The notes: generated from the sequence alone by a model not told the origin. Shown: positions 9,654 to 18,379, numbered from the stretch's first letter. The stretch: 64,000 nucleotides of DNA from Gemella sp. zg-570 (GCF_018866345.1 NZ_CP076443.1:1325501-1389500); one strand, 5' to 3'. A program made the numbers and translations.

Positions 9654-9779
9654 ATGAATAATAAATTTAAAAGCATGCTTACTTTAGTTGATAGGATTTA
9701 TCAAAATTATGGTTATCTTAAAATTACATCACATGATTTTAAAATTGGAGATACCTTTGAAATGGGGGCAGTACGATGA
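9654..9779 (+). CDS. 41-residue peptide with a strong ribosome binding site
   Basis: A short frame behind a near-perfect AAAGGAGGAG ribosome binding site and, about 90 bases further up, an extended -10 promoter (TGCTATAAT at ~9552). The peptide (starts MNNKFKSML, ends FEMGAVR) is mixed in charge, with no signal peptide or membrane span. It overlaps the next frame by 4 bases (ATGA), so the two are translationally coupled. No family recognised. The good signals make a spurious frame unlikely; a signalling or bacteriocin peptide is one possibility. Confidence 0.5.
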   Translation: MNNKFKSMLTLVDRIYQNYGYLKITSHDFKIGDTFEMGAVR

Positions 9780-9871
9780 TTCAAATCTTATGTAATATTT
9801 TGTTAGTATTGTGCTTACTAGGAATAATATCAAATTATAAATTATTAAAAAAGCGTAGAAAAAAAGATTAA
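9776..9871 (+). CDS. 31-residue single-span membrane peptide
   Basis: Starts at the ATG overlapping the stop of the 41-residue peptide gene (ATGA). The sequence is a hydrophobic span (ILCNILLVLCLLGII) followed by a very basic tail (KLLKKRRKKD). This is the shape of a membrane-acting toxin, holin-like or transport peptide, but I recognise no family. It depends on translational coupling, as it lacks its own ribosome binding site. Short length keeps confidence modest. Confidence 0.4.
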   Translation: MIQILCNILLVLCLLGIISNYKLLKKRRKKD

Positions 9872-10055
9872 ATATTAAGAATTTATCTAAAAATACAAAA
9901 TAGAATAACTTTAAAAATAAATGCTTGTATTTTTATTTTAAATTACATCATTTATTTTTTCATTATCTTCTTAAATTTTTTATTTCAAATAAAAAACCTA
10001 ACCTTTAAAAGCGGTAATTATTTAGTTATATCATATATCCCTTAAAGTTTGTGGC

Positions 10056-10084
10056 TTGATTTTTATATTTTAATATGTTATAAT
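10056..10084 (+). promoter_or_regulatory. Promoter of the secreted-protein/membrane-protein pair
   Basis: TTGATT (10056-10061), 17-base spacer, TATAAT (10079-10084). The first gene starts 55 bases downstream. Confidence 0.7.
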
Positions 10085-10138
10085 AAATTTCATAAGTATA
10101 CTTATTAATTATAAATATTTACAAAGAGAGGTAATATT

Positions 10139-10609
10139 ATGAATACACAATTTAAAATATTAAGTGCTGTTCTTTCAGCTAGTTTGTTAATTACTCCTAT
10201 TTATGCTTTGACTCATAATTATAAGAATGTGGTAAGAGCAGCTGAATTAAGTAATAATGACGAATTTCAAAGACTATATAATAGATTAAATTATAATAAA
10301 AAAATAGAATTTAACAAACTAAAAAAAGAATTAAAACTCACTAAAAAACAACAACTAGAAATACTAAAAGATAAGGAGATAATGGATAATCAACCAACTG
10401 ACAGGTGGAAATTAGCAGTTATAAAAAAAATAGCTAAGTGGATTTCTTTAAAAGTTGGAGAAAAAAGCGTAGCGGAGATAACAGATTATTTATTAGAATG
10501 GGAAGACGATTTACAAACTGGGATAGAGAATTTTTTAGTAGAATATTGTGGCTTTAGTAGAGGATCTGCTCACTGGACAGCTAAAACAGCTATGTTCATA
10601 GCCTTTTAA
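10139..10609 (+). CDS. Secreted 156-residue protein, possible bacteriocin or peptide toxin
   Basis: An N-terminal signal peptide is clear (basic start MNTQFK, hydrophobic LSAVLSASLLITPIYA). The mature part is charged and helical, then the C-terminal ~45 residues carry a distinctive tail with a single cysteine (EYCGFSRGSAHWTAK) ending in hydrophobic residues. The ribosome binding site is AGAGAGGT. It is followed after 5 bases by a two-span membrane protein, and a broken paralogue of the same pair lies 1 kb upstream. Secreted protein plus small membrane protein, duplicated and decaying, suggests a bacteriocin/immunity locus. I do not recognise a named family, so the function is inference. Confidence 0.55.
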   Translation: MNTQFKILSAVLSASLLITPIYALTHNYKNVVRAAELSNNDEFQRLYNRLNYNKKIEFNKLKKELKLTKKQQLEILKDKEIMDNQPTDRWKLAVIKKIAKWISLKVGEKSVAEITDYLLEWEDDLQTGIENFLVEYCGFSRGSAHWTAKTAMFIAF

Positions 10610-10614
10610 ATTCT

Positions 10615-10827
10615 ATGAAAAAAAATTCCATAAAAAAATTTTTATTTTTCTCTATAACAATATTTTTTTTAACTTTAAGTATTATTAGACAATTTTTTTA
10701 TCCAGAATTAACTAATATAATAAATAATTCAGTTAAAGACTTAAATATATATATAAAATTTACAATAATAATAGGCTCAATAATTATTTTATATATACTC
10801 TTCCCATATAAAAAGAATGATAAATAG
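10615..10827 (+). CDS. Small two-span membrane protein paired with the secreted protein
   Basis: A 70-residue protein with two hydrophobic segments (LFFSITIFFLTLSII, and FTIIIGSIIILYILF near residues 48-62) and a lysine-rich end. It starts 5 bases after the secreted-protein gene and shares its transcript, which ends at the hairpin at 10870. It has the same size and shape as the protein at 9249. Immunity to the neighbouring peptide is plausible but unproven. Confidence 0.5.
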   Translation: MKKNSIKKFLFFSITIFFLTLSIIRQFFYPELTNIINNSVKDLNIYIKFTIIIGSIIILYILFPYKKNDK

Positions 10828-10869
10828 TCATTTTTCTAAAAAATAGAAAACCTTTACTTTAAAATATAA

Positions 10870-10906
10870 AAAATGCTTGAATTTGAAATTTCAAATTCAA
10901 GCATTT
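10870..10906 (+). terminator. Intrinsic terminator of the secreted-protein pair
   Basis: Stem AATGCTTGAATTTGAAA / TTTCAAATTCAAGCATT with T6 tail. Confidence 0.9.
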
Positions 10907-11287
10907 TTTATTATCATTAAAATTATCAATAATTAACTTTAAAATTTGTATATAACACTTATTAAGTCTTTATAATTAAATTTTAATAAATATAATTAAG
11001 CTCCTACTTTTATTTTAATAATAAAATATTATAAATAAAATTTCTAAATACCATACAGCCCCTAATTTTATTTATAAAAATTAGCTTCAACTAAAAATAA
11101 AATTTTCTTCCATATATTATATTTTATAAATTTTCAATTTTTATTTACTAGTATTTTTTAAAATTTTTACTAAATTTTTAATTTTTCTATATAATATTTT
11201 CAAAATAAATAAACAAAAAATATTATACTTAGCAAGTCTCTAAAAAGTAACGATAAAATTAAATCCTTATAAAAAAATAATTAATTC
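10907..11287. other. AT-rich intergenic region upstream of the surface-protein promoter
   Basis: About 380 bases with no frame carrying a ribosome binding site. The sequence is simple A/T. The only notable elements are the regulatory repeat and -10 box at the right edge, listed separately. Confidence 0.5.
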
Positions 11288-11341
11288 TTAAGAAATATTT
11301 AAGAATTAGCTAAAAACTACTTAATAAATATCTGTTATACT
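11288..11341 (+). promoter_or_regulatory. Direct hexamer repeat and extended -10 of the SSURE surface-protein gene
   Basis: TTAAGA-AATAT-TTAAGA (11288-11304): two hexamers with an 11-base repeat period, the layout bound by OmpR-family regulators. An extended -10 (TGTTATACT, -10 at 11336-11341) follows with no good -35, as is usual for activated promoters. An OmpR-type regulator is encoded just downstream at 12832. Binding is inference. Confidence 0.5.
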
Positions 11342-11372
11342 TAGTCTATCATAAAATATAAGGAGATTAATT

Positions 11373-12713
11373 ATGTTAAATAAAAAACAATTAAATATAT
11401 TTTCAATTAGAAAATTTAAAGCAGGAGTAGCTTCTGTTTTAATAGCTAGTGCCTTTTTACTATTTGCAGGAGGAAATAATGCTCTTGCACAGATGGAAAA
11501 TATGCCAGTTGCAAACAGCGAAGTAGCCATGCCTATGAATGAAAATCAACCCAATATGAAAGAGGCTACTAAAGAAGATATTAAAATGGCAGTTGAGAAA
11601 AATATAAAAGCAGAAACTGAAGTTCCTGCCTCTTACCTTGAAAAGGCAAAAGAAGATGGAACAGGTCCTTTCCTTGCTGGTGTAAACAATGTTATTCCAT
11701 TTGAAGCATTTGGTGGCGATGGAATGCTTACTCGATTATTACTTGAAAAATCTAAAGATGTGGCTTGGTCTGATAATGGTGCAGATATGAATGACGCAAT
11801 AGCACCCCTAGAAAACTTAAAAGATATGGAATACTTCTATACAGTTTCTCTTGAAGGAACTGATGGTAAGGTTGGTAAAGAGTTGTTAAACAAGCTTAAA
11901 GACAATGGAACTCGAACTTATAATGCGGATGTCAATGTTTTCGGAAAAATTGGTGATAAAGCAGATGAAAGTAATGTTATTGCTAGCAGAACAATTAAAG
12001 TAACTATTAATGGGCTAACTCCTACTAGTGATGTTATAAAAGCAGTTGAAGAAAATATAAATGAAGAAACAGAAGTACCTACTTATTATGTTGAAAATGC
12101 AGATTCAGAAGCTATGGGTCCTTTCCTTGCTGGTGTAAATAATACTATTCCATTTGAAGCATTTGGTGGCGATGGAATGCTTACTCGCCTACTTCTTATG
12201 GCTGCTAAAGATGCTCCTTGGTCTGATAATGGTGTAGATATGAATGCTCCAATCTTGCCTCTAAGTACATTAACGAACGGTCAATACTTCTACAAAGTAT
12301 CACTTGACGGAGTTGCAGCTGGTAAGACTGGTAAAGAATTATTAGAAGCACTTAAGGCTGCTGGTATAAATTCATACACTGCAACAGTAGAAGTTTTTGG
12401 CAACAAAAATGGAAAAGCTGACGAAACAAATGTAATTGCAAGCAGAAAAGTTACATTAAAAGTAAATATGAAGATGCTTGAAAAAATGAATATACAAGGT
12501 GAAATGTCAATGTCAGAAGAAATGAAAATGAAAGACGGAATGGTTATGTCTGACAAAATGACAATGCAAGATGAAATGAAAATGCCAGATAAAATGGATA
12601 AAAAACTTACAAAAACAGGTTCTACAACTTCTAATTCATTAGGTATTGTTAGTTTTATACTAACTATATTAGCTGGACTAGGTTTACACAAAAAATTTAA
12701 AATTAAAATGTAG
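11373..12713 (+). CDS. Cell-wall-anchored SSURE-repeat surface protein
   Basis: A 446-residue surface protein. Residues 1-39 are a YSIRK-type signal peptide (FSIRKFKAGVASV). Two ~115-residue repeats follow (roughly 65-210 and 220-365), each with GPFLAGVNN, IPFEAFGGDGMLTRLLL and W-S-D-N-G. These match the SSURE repeat of streptococcal adhesins such as PavB, which binds fibronectin and plasminogen. Residues ~365-409 are an unusual methionine/lysine/glutamate-rich linker (M-K-M, E-M-S-M, D-K-M steps). The sorting signal is LTKTG at 412-416, with threonine replacing the usual proline, then a membrane span and basic tail. It lies directly upstream of a two-component system and probably mediates host binding. 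Confidence 0.85.
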   Translation: MLNKKQLNIFSIRKFKAGVASVLIASAFLLFAGGNNALAQMENMPVANSEVAMPMNENQPNMKEATKEDIKMAVEKNIKAETEVPASYLEKAKEDGTGPFLAGVNNVIPFEAFGGDGMLTRLLLEKSKDVAWSDNGADMNDAIAPLENLKDMEYFYTVSLEGTDGKVGKELLNKLKDNGTRTYNADVNVFGKIGDKADESNVIASRTIKVTINGLTPTSDVIKAVEENINEETEVPTYYVENADSEAMGPFLAGVNNTIPFEAFGGDGMLTRLLLMAAKDAPWSDNGVDMNAPILPLSTLTNGQYFYKVSLDGVAAGKTGKELLEALKAAGINSYTATVEVFGNKNGKADETNVIASRKVTLKVNMKMLEKMNIQGEMSMSEEMKMKDGMVMSDKMTMQDEMKMPDKMDKKLTKTGSTTSNSLGIVSFILTILAGLGLHKKFKIKM

Positions 12714-12776
12714 TAATTAAAAAATAAGCAAATATAATTTTTTAAAATTAAGTAGCTTAACTTGAAGGACTTTCTA

Positions 12777-12815
12777 AAATAGTGTTATACTTGCATAAGT
12801 ATAGCACTATTTTTC
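12777..12815 (+). terminator. Intrinsic terminator between the surface protein and the two-component genes
   Basis: Long stem AAATAGTG-TATACTT / AAGTATA-CACTATTT with one bulge and GCAT loop, then T5. It sits 17 bases before the response-regulator ATG, so read-through or attenuation is possible. Confidence 0.8.
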
Positions 12816-12831
12816 ATAAAGGAGGGGTAGG

Positions 12832-13533
12832 ATGAATAAAACAATATTATTAGTAGATGATGAAATTGAAATAAAAGAAATAAACCGTCGTTATCTAACT
12901 CAAGAAGGATACACAGTAAAAATTGCCAACAACGGTCTTGAAGCCTTAGAAATTTTTAAAAAAGAAGAAATTTCATTAATTATTACAGATATAATGATGC
13001 CTCTTATGGACGGCTATGACCTAATAAGTCAAGTGCAAAAAATTTCACCAGACCAACCATTTTTATTCATCACAGCAAAAACTTCTGATATGGATAAAAT
13101 TTATTCACTTAGCATAGGTGCAGATGATTTTATAAGCAAGCCTTTTAGCCCGCGTGAGCTAGTCTTACGAGTAAATAACATATTACGCCGTATCAATGGC
13201 AATAAAGAAACAAAGAAAAATAAGGACTACTTACAAATTGGAGATTTAAAAATAAATAGCAGAACAAGACAAGCCTTTATTGAAGAAAAAGAACTTTCTT
13301 TAACAAATAAAGAATTTGACCTGCTTTGGATTTTTATTAGCAATCCAAAAAAAGTTTTTTCAAAAACAGAACTTTATGACAATATTTGGAATGAAGAATA
13401 TATTGACGACACAAACACCCTAAATGTTCATATTCATGGTTTACGTAGTGCAATATCTAAACATTCAACAGAGAAAACACCAACAATAAAAACTGTTTGG
13501 GGTCTTGGTTACAAATTGGAGGTGCAAGTATAA
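12832..13533 (+). CDS. OmpR-family response regulator
   Basis: A 233-residue DNA-binding regulator. The receiver domain (1-115) starts ILLVDDE, has the phospho-acceptor aspartate in IITDIMMPLMDGYD (Asp near 51), the threonine/serine in FITAK and the lysine in SKPFSPREL. The C-terminal winged helix (~130-230) includes LTNKEFDLLW and TVWGLGYKLE. The ribosome binding site is AAGGAGGGG. It is followed 3 bases later by its histidine kinase. It is a plausible regulator of the surface-protein gene upstream, whose promoter holds a tandem hexamer. Confidence 0.95.
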   Translation: MNKTILLVDDEIEIKEINRRYLTQEGYTVKIANNGLEALEIFKKEEISLIITDIMMPLMDGYDLISQVQKISPDQPFLFITAKTSDMDKIYSLSIGADDFISKPFSPRELVLRVNNILRRINGNKETKKNKDYLQIGDLKINSRTRQAFIEEKELSLTNKEFDLLWIFISNPKKVFSKTELYDNIWNEEYIDDTNTLNVHIHGLRSAISKHSTEKTPTIKTVWGLGYKLEVQV

Positions 13534-13536
13534 ATA

Positions 13537-14565
13537 ATGAAATTAAAATATTATATTTTGATAGGTTACTTAACATCTACAATAATTACTATCTTGGCCT
13601 TAATTTGGGCAATAAACAGAATGCTTATCCCTGAAGAAGGAGAAATTTTTATAGTCTTAACAACTATATCAGCCAGCTTAATAGGTGCCTTAGTTAGTAG
13701 ACTACTTATTAAAAAAGTATTCAAATCGCTAGAATATTTAACAAATCATATAGAGGGTATATCAAAAAATAATTTTGAAACTATTGAAAATATAAAAAAT
13801 CCTATTGAATTTCAAGAATTTGCTAAAACTTTAAACGATATGACACGCAAGTTAGAAGAAAGTTTTCAATCCCTAGAAGATAGTGAAAAGGAAAAAAATA
13901 TCATGATTGCTCAATTATCTCATGACATAAAAACACCTATCACTTCTATTCAAGCTACTATCGAGGGAATGCTAGACGGTATAATATTAAAAGATGAACA
14001 AGAATACTATCTAAAAACAATCAGAAGACAAACTGACAGATTAAATAAATTGGTTGAAGCCTTAAATGAAGTTACACTAAATAAAATAAACAATAAAGAA
14101 AAACCTCTACAAGTAATTTTTATTGATAAACTACTTATTGATACCCTATCAGAATTTCAATTAAAATTAGATAAGGAAAATAGACAAGTTGATATTAAAG
14201 TAGAACCAACTTCAGCTAAAATTTTTAGCGATTATGACAAAATCTTGCGTATCTTAGTTAATCTTGTAAGCAACGCCCTAAAATATTCACCAAGTGGTTC
14301 AGCCTTGAAGATACAGGCTAAATTAGATGATAAGAAATTAAATATTAGTGTTAAAGATGAGGGACAAGGTATTAAGAAAGACGACTTGCAAAAAATTTTC
14401 AACCTACTTTATAGGGTAGAATCTTCAAGAAATATGAATACGGGAGGATATGGTTTAGGGCTTTATACAGCCCAAGAATTAGCAAGTCAATTAAATGGTC
14501 AAATAAGTGTGCAAAGTGAATTTGGAAAAGGTAGTTCCTTTACCCTAACTATAGAAAATAAATAA
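13537..14565 (+). CDS. Membrane sensor histidine kinase
   Basis: A 342-residue kinase with two membrane spans at residues ~5-25 and ~35-58 and almost no extracellular loop, so it resembles intramembrane-sensing kinases. A HAMP-like linker follows, then the phospho-acceptor motif QLSHDIKTPITSI (His near 130), the N box NLVSNALKYSP, the G1 box VKDEGQGI and the G2 box GGYGLGLYTAQEL. All catalytic boxes are intact. It is cotranscribed with the regulator 3 bases upstream and ends at a strong terminator. Short-loop kinases in Bacillota often sense cell-envelope stress through partner proteins; the signal here is unknown. Confidence 0.93.
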   Translation: MKLKYYILIGYLTSTIITILALIWAINRMLIPEEGEIFIVLTTISASLIGALVSRLLIKKVFKSLEYLTNHIEGISKNNFETIENIKNPIEFQEFAKTLNDMTRKLEESFQSLEDSEKEKNIMIAQLSHDIKTPITSIQATIEGMLDGIILKDEQEYYLKTIRRQTDRLNKLVEALNEVTLNKINNKEKPLQVIFIDKLLIDTLSEFQLKLDKENRQVDIKVEPTSAKIFSDYDKILRILVNLVSNALKYSPSGSALKIQAKLDDKKLNISVKDEGQGIKKDDLQKIFNLLYRVESSRNMNTGGYGLGLYTAQELASQLNGQISVQSEFGKGSSFTLTIENK

Positions 14566-14595
14566 ATTTTTAGAAAATTATAAATCTGTAAAAAT

Positions 14596-14625
14596 AAAAA
14601 CACTGGAAAATCCCCAGTGTTTTTT
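14596..14625 (+). terminator. Intrinsic terminator of the two-component operon
   Basis: Stem AAAACACTGG / CCCAGTGTTTT with an AAAATC loop region and a T run. Confidence 0.9.
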
Positions 14626-14890
14626 GTTGAACTGACTAGATATTAACAAAAATATTATTTTAGGAATATCAGATAGCAAAATATATTTTGTATGGAATAA
14701 TAGCTATAATAATTTCTAAATTTTCTCTATAACAATAGCTAATAATTTTTATTAATAAACTTATTTTATTATGATTTTTAATTACAAAATCTTTAATAAT
14801 TAATAAATTTTTTTATTAGCTTCATCAATAGAAAATAGAATTTAAAAATAAATTTAAACTTTATAATAAAATTAAATTATTTCTAAAATA
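14626..14890. other. AT-rich intergenic region, no gene seen
   Basis: Simple AT-rich sequence between two converging terminators; no frame or structure of note. Confidence 0.5.
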
Positions 14891-14911
14891 AAAAGAGGTT
14901 GTTAGCAATCT

Positions 14912-15308
14912 CTATTCATATAGTAATTTCATAATTTGTAATTCAATCATTTTTAAATCATTTTCCTCCTTTTGTCTAGCAATTCCTAAAAAAATATCTT
15001 TGGAAAATCTAGGTAAAGATAGGAGCGATGATAATTCTTAATATTACATCTTCTCTAAGTTCTTTATTTACCCTATCGTCTTTTTTTAAAACAGCTTGTA
15101 TTATATTTATAAATTCTGGTAAAACTGGCTGGAAACTTAGCAATAATTTTTTACGAATTAGGCTTAAAGTTTGCACTTCTTGAATAATAATTTTTACAAG
15201 GTTAATATTAGCACTTGCAAAAGCAAATCTGTCTTGAACTAAAAAATTAATCCTACTCGGTAAGTCTTTGTATTTTTTAAATTTCATTTCCTCATTAAAT
15301 AAAACCAT
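14912..15308 (-). pseudogene. Decayed TetR-like regulator, C-terminal part
   Basis: From 15308 a 99-residue frame reads like the ligand-binding half of a TetR/AcrR regulator (FVQDRFAFASANI-like helices, IIQEVQTLSLIRKKLL, LPEFINIIQAVLKK). It stops at 15009, but a neighbouring frame continues in the same style (FSKDIFLGIARQKEEN, then LQIMKLLYE) to a stop at 14912. That points to a frameshift near 15010. A small stem with a T run (14891-14914) marks the original gene end. No intact N-terminal helix-turn-helix is found upstream (15309-15440). The TetR assignment is by pattern and only moderately sure; the broken state is well supported. Confidence 0.55.
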
Positions 15309-15444
15309 TATATTATTTATAAAATCATCTTAAGTAGTCTCCTATTTCAAAATCTTTTTATCAAATAATTTTTTTAATTTCTTTCCTAGATAATCTCCTA
15401 TATTTTAGTAGTATTTCATTTTTAATTATTTTGTATTAGTGGTA

Positions 15445-15475
15445 TAATCGTATTATTATAAATTTGGAGGGAACA
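15445..15475 (+). promoter_or_regulatory. Extended -10 promoter and ribosome binding site of gnd
   Basis: TGGTATAAT (-10 at 15445-15450) lies 26 bases before the gnd ATG, and GGAGGG provides the ribosome binding site that fixes the start at 15476. Confidence 0.6.
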
Positions 15476-16888
15476 ATGAATAATATAGCAGTAATCGGTT
15501 TGTCTGTTATGGGTAGTAATCTAGCCCTTAATATAGCAGATAATGGATACAAGGTAGCAGTTTTTAATCGTACAACTTCTGTTATGGAAGAAATGATTGA
15601 AAAATTTCCGCATAGAAATATAGAAGGAAAAAAAACATTAGAAGAATTAGTTAAGAGTTTGGCAAAACCACGTAAATTTATTATCATGGTTAAGGCTGGC
15701 TTTGCTGTTGATGCAGTGATTGAACAGTTGTTAGAATATGTAGAAGATGGAGATATTATTATTGATGGTGGTAATTCATTTTTCAAAGATACACAAAGAA
15801 GATATGAATACCTATCAGAAAAAAATATTCACTTCTTCGGTGTAGGTATATCAGGTGGTGAAGAGGGAGCTAGACGTGGTCCTGCCATGATGCCAGGTGG
15901 AAATGAAAAAGCCTATGAAGAAATAAAAGCAATTTTAGAAGCTATATCTGCTAAGGTGAATAATGTAGCTTGTTGTAGTTATACTTCTACTGGCGGTGCT
16001 GGTCATTATGTAAAAATGGTTCATAACGGAATTGAATACGGCGATATGCAACTTATCTCTGAAGCCTATATGATATTAAAACACTTAGGAGGATTTACTA
16101 ATCAAGAATTACAAGAAATTTTTGAAAAATGGAACAGTGAAGAGCTAGAATCTTACCTAATAGAAATCACGGCAAATATTTTCAAGGTGAAAGACTCCGA
16201 ATCAGAAGAATTTTTAGTTGATAAAATCCTTGACAAGTCTGGACAAAAAGGAACTGGAAAATGGACAACAGAACAGGCAGTTGATTTGGGAATAGATATT
16301 TCTGTAATTTCTAGCTCACTAAATGCTCGCTACATGTCTAGCTTTAAAGATGAAAGAGTTAATGCAGAAAAAATATTTAACCGTAAAGCTTATGAAGTAG
16401 TAAAAGACCCTTCTAATTTAGTAAAAATTGTAAAAGAATCTTTATTTGTAGCAAAAATAATTTCTTATGCACAAGGTTTTAAATTATTACAGGCTGCCGA
16501 AAAAGAATATAATTGGTCATTTGATTATTCACAAATCGCTAAAATATTCCGTGGTGGCTGTATTATCCAAGCAAAATTATTACAAAATATTATAGAGGCC
16601 TATGAAGCCAATCCAAAATTAGAAAATTTAATCCTAGACCCATTCTTTAAAGAAACTATTAAAAATAATCAAGCTAGTTTAAGAGAAGTAGTAATATTAG
16701 CAATTCAAAACTCATTACCTGTAACATCACTAAGTAGTGCTTTAACATATCTTGATGTTTACACTACTGCCAATAGTGGTGCTAACCTAATCCAAGCCCA
16801 AAGAGATTATTTCGGTGCTCACACATTTGAAAGAACAGACAAGGCTGGTTCATTCCACTATGATTGGGTTGGAAACAATGCAAAATAA
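15476..16888 (+). CDS. gnd: 6-phosphogluconate dehydrogenase (decarboxylating)
   Basis: A 470-residue enzyme of the oxidative pentose phosphate pathway that converts 6-phosphogluconate and NADP to ribulose 5-phosphate, CO2 and NADPH. The Rossmann start is MNNIAVIGLSVMGSNLALN, followed by IDGGNSFFKDT, the family signature GISGGEEGARRGP (residues ~125-137) and the active-site lysine region HYVKMVHNGIEYGDM. Length and C-terminus (AQRDYFGAHTFERTD) fit full-length homodimeric Gnd. The ATG at 15476 follows GGAGGG; an upstream in-frame ATG at 15464 lacks a ribosome binding site. Its 3' end overlaps zwf by 11 bases. Confidence 0.96.
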   Translation: MNNIAVIGLSVMGSNLALNIADNGYKVAVFNRTTSVMEEMIEKFPHRNIEGKKTLEELVKSLAKPRKFIIMVKAGFAVDAVIEQLLEYVEDGDIIIDGGNSFFKDTQRRYEYLSEKNIHFFGVGISGGEEGARRGPAMMPGGNEKAYEEIKAILEAISAKVNNVACCSYTSTGGAGHYVKMVHNGIEYGDMQLISEAYMILKHLGGFTNQELQEIFEKWNSEELESYLIEITANIFKVKDSESEEFLVDKILDKSGQKGTGKWTTEQAVDLGIDISVISSSLNARYMSSFKDERVNAEKIFNRKAYEVVKDPSNLVKIVKESLFVAKIISYAQGFKLLQAAEKEYNWSFDYSQIAKIFRGGCIIQAKLLQNIIEAYEANPKLENLILDPFFKETIKNNQASLREVVILAIQNSLPVTSLSSALTYLDVYTTANSGANLIQAQRDYFGAHTFERTDKAGSFHYDWVGNNAK

Positions 16889-18248
16889 GGCAATAACAAT
16901 TTTTGGTGGCAGTGGCGATTTAACATATCGTAAACTTCTACCAGCCATGTATAATCTCCATGTTCTTGATCAACTAGACGAAGATTTTAAAATTATCGGA
17001 CTGGGGCGTCGTGATTACACAACAGAGGACTATATAGAAATAGCTCGTGGTTGGATGAAGGAACATTCGAGAAAAAAATATGTTGAAAAAGTTTTTAATG
17101 AGTTTGCACAAAGAATTACTTATTTTAAAATAGATATTTCTAATGAAGATGAATATGCTAGGTTACAAGAATTTTATATTGATAAAGAAATTAAAGAACA
17201 TATATACTACTATGCAGTAGCTCCTGAAATGTTTTTGACAGTTACTAACGGATTAAAAAAATATTGCAGTAAAAACAAGGCTAAAGTAATTATAGAAAAA
17301 CCTTTTGGAGCAAACTTAGAAAATGCTTCTAAACTAAATAATAAATTAGCAGAATTTTTTGGACAAGATGAAATTTATCATATAGACCACTATCTCGGCA
17401 AAGAAATGATACAAAATATTTTATCTGTACGTTTTAACAATGCTATATTCAAGGGAATTTGGAATAAAGATTTTATAGAAAGTGTCCAAATAACAGCAGC
17501 AGAAAGTGTCGGAGTCGGAACTCGTGCTGGTTACTACGATAAGAGTGGGGCTATGAAAGATATGATCCAAAACCACCTACTACAAGTATTGTCAATAGTG
17601 GCCATGGAAAAACCGACAGGTACAAGTATGTACAAGGAGCAACTAGAATTATTAAAATCATTAAAACCTATTACTAATATTGAAGATAATTTAGTTATGG
17701 GGCAATATGACGGATACTTAGAAGAAAGTAACATTGCACCAGATTCAAAAACGGAAACTTATGTTGCTTTAAAAGTAGAAATTGATAATGAACGCTGGCA
17801 AAAAGTTCCCTTCTTTATAAGAACAGGAAAAAAATTAGCAACTAGAGAAAGTCAAGTTGTAATTAAATTTAAGGCAGAAAATGACGCTCCTCAAAATATG
17901 TTGATTATAAAAATACAACCAACAGAGGGTATTTATTTGAAATTTAACGCTAAAAAACCAGGAACAGCCAATGACTTGCAGGAAGTTTCTATGGATTTTT
18001 GCCAAAGTTGTATCTTAGAAAATCGTTTGAATACTCCTGAAGCCTATGAAAGATTATTGTACGCCTGCCTTGTTAATGACAGAATGCTATTTTCACAATG
18101 GGATCAAATAGTCGCTTCTTGGAATTATATTAACGATATTTTAGAAAAATATCACTCTTCTGGTGCTAAATTATACACTTACGACCAAGATTCTATGGGA
18201 CCAAAAGAAGCCTACAAGCTAACAGACTGGATATTAGATTTAGAATAA
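16878..18248 (+). CDS. zwf: Glucose-6-phosphate 1-dehydrogenase
   Basis: A 456-residue enzyme catalysing the first step of the oxidative pentose phosphate pathway and producing NADPH. The N-terminal dinucleotide-binding motif is FGGSGDLTYRKLLPA, the conserved EKPFGANLENA follows, and the active-site signature is HIDHYLGKEMIQN (residues ~170-182). The ATG at 16878 is chosen because the FGGSGDL motif then starts at the usual distance from the N-terminus. It overlaps gnd by 11 bases in another frame, so translation of the two is coupled. It is somewhat shorter than the usual ~490 residues, with no domain visibly missing. Confidence 0.95.
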   Translation: MQNKAITIFGGSGDLTYRKLLPAMYNLHVLDQLDEDFKIIGLGRRDYTTEDYIEIARGWMKEHSRKKYVEKVFNEFAQRITYFKIDISNEDEYARLQEFYIDKEIKEHIYYYAVAPEMFLTVTNGLKKYCSKNKAKVIIEKPFGANLENASKLNNKLAEFFGQDEIYHIDHYLGKEMIQNILSVRFNNAIFKGIWNKDFIESVQITAAESVGVGTRAGYYDKSGAMKDMIQNHLLQVLSIVAMEKPTGTSMYKEQLELLKSLKPITNIEDNLVMGQYDGYLEESNIAPDSKTETYVALKVEIDNERWQKVPFFIRTGKKLATRESQVVIKFKAENDAPQNMLIIKIQPTEGIYLKFNAKKPGTANDLQEVSMDFCQSCILENRLNTPEAYERLLYACLVNDRMLFSQWDQIVASWNYINDILEKYHSSGAKLYTYDQDSMGPKEAYKLTDWILDLE

Positions 18249-18346
18249 TAAATTTTTAATCTAAATTTAGATAAGAAATTTAAATTTTAAAAAATATTTA
18301 GGGCTAATTTTATCAAAACTAAATAATAAGAAAATTTTAATATAAT

Positions 18347-18379
18347 AAAAGCTACTAAATTAATTTTTAGTAGCTTTAT
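18347..18379 (+). terminator. Intrinsic terminator of gnd-zwf
   Basis: Stem AAAGCTACTAAA / TTTAGTAGCTTT with an AT-rich loop and T-rich tail. Last clearly chromosomal signal before the mobile-element remnants. Confidence 0.8.
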
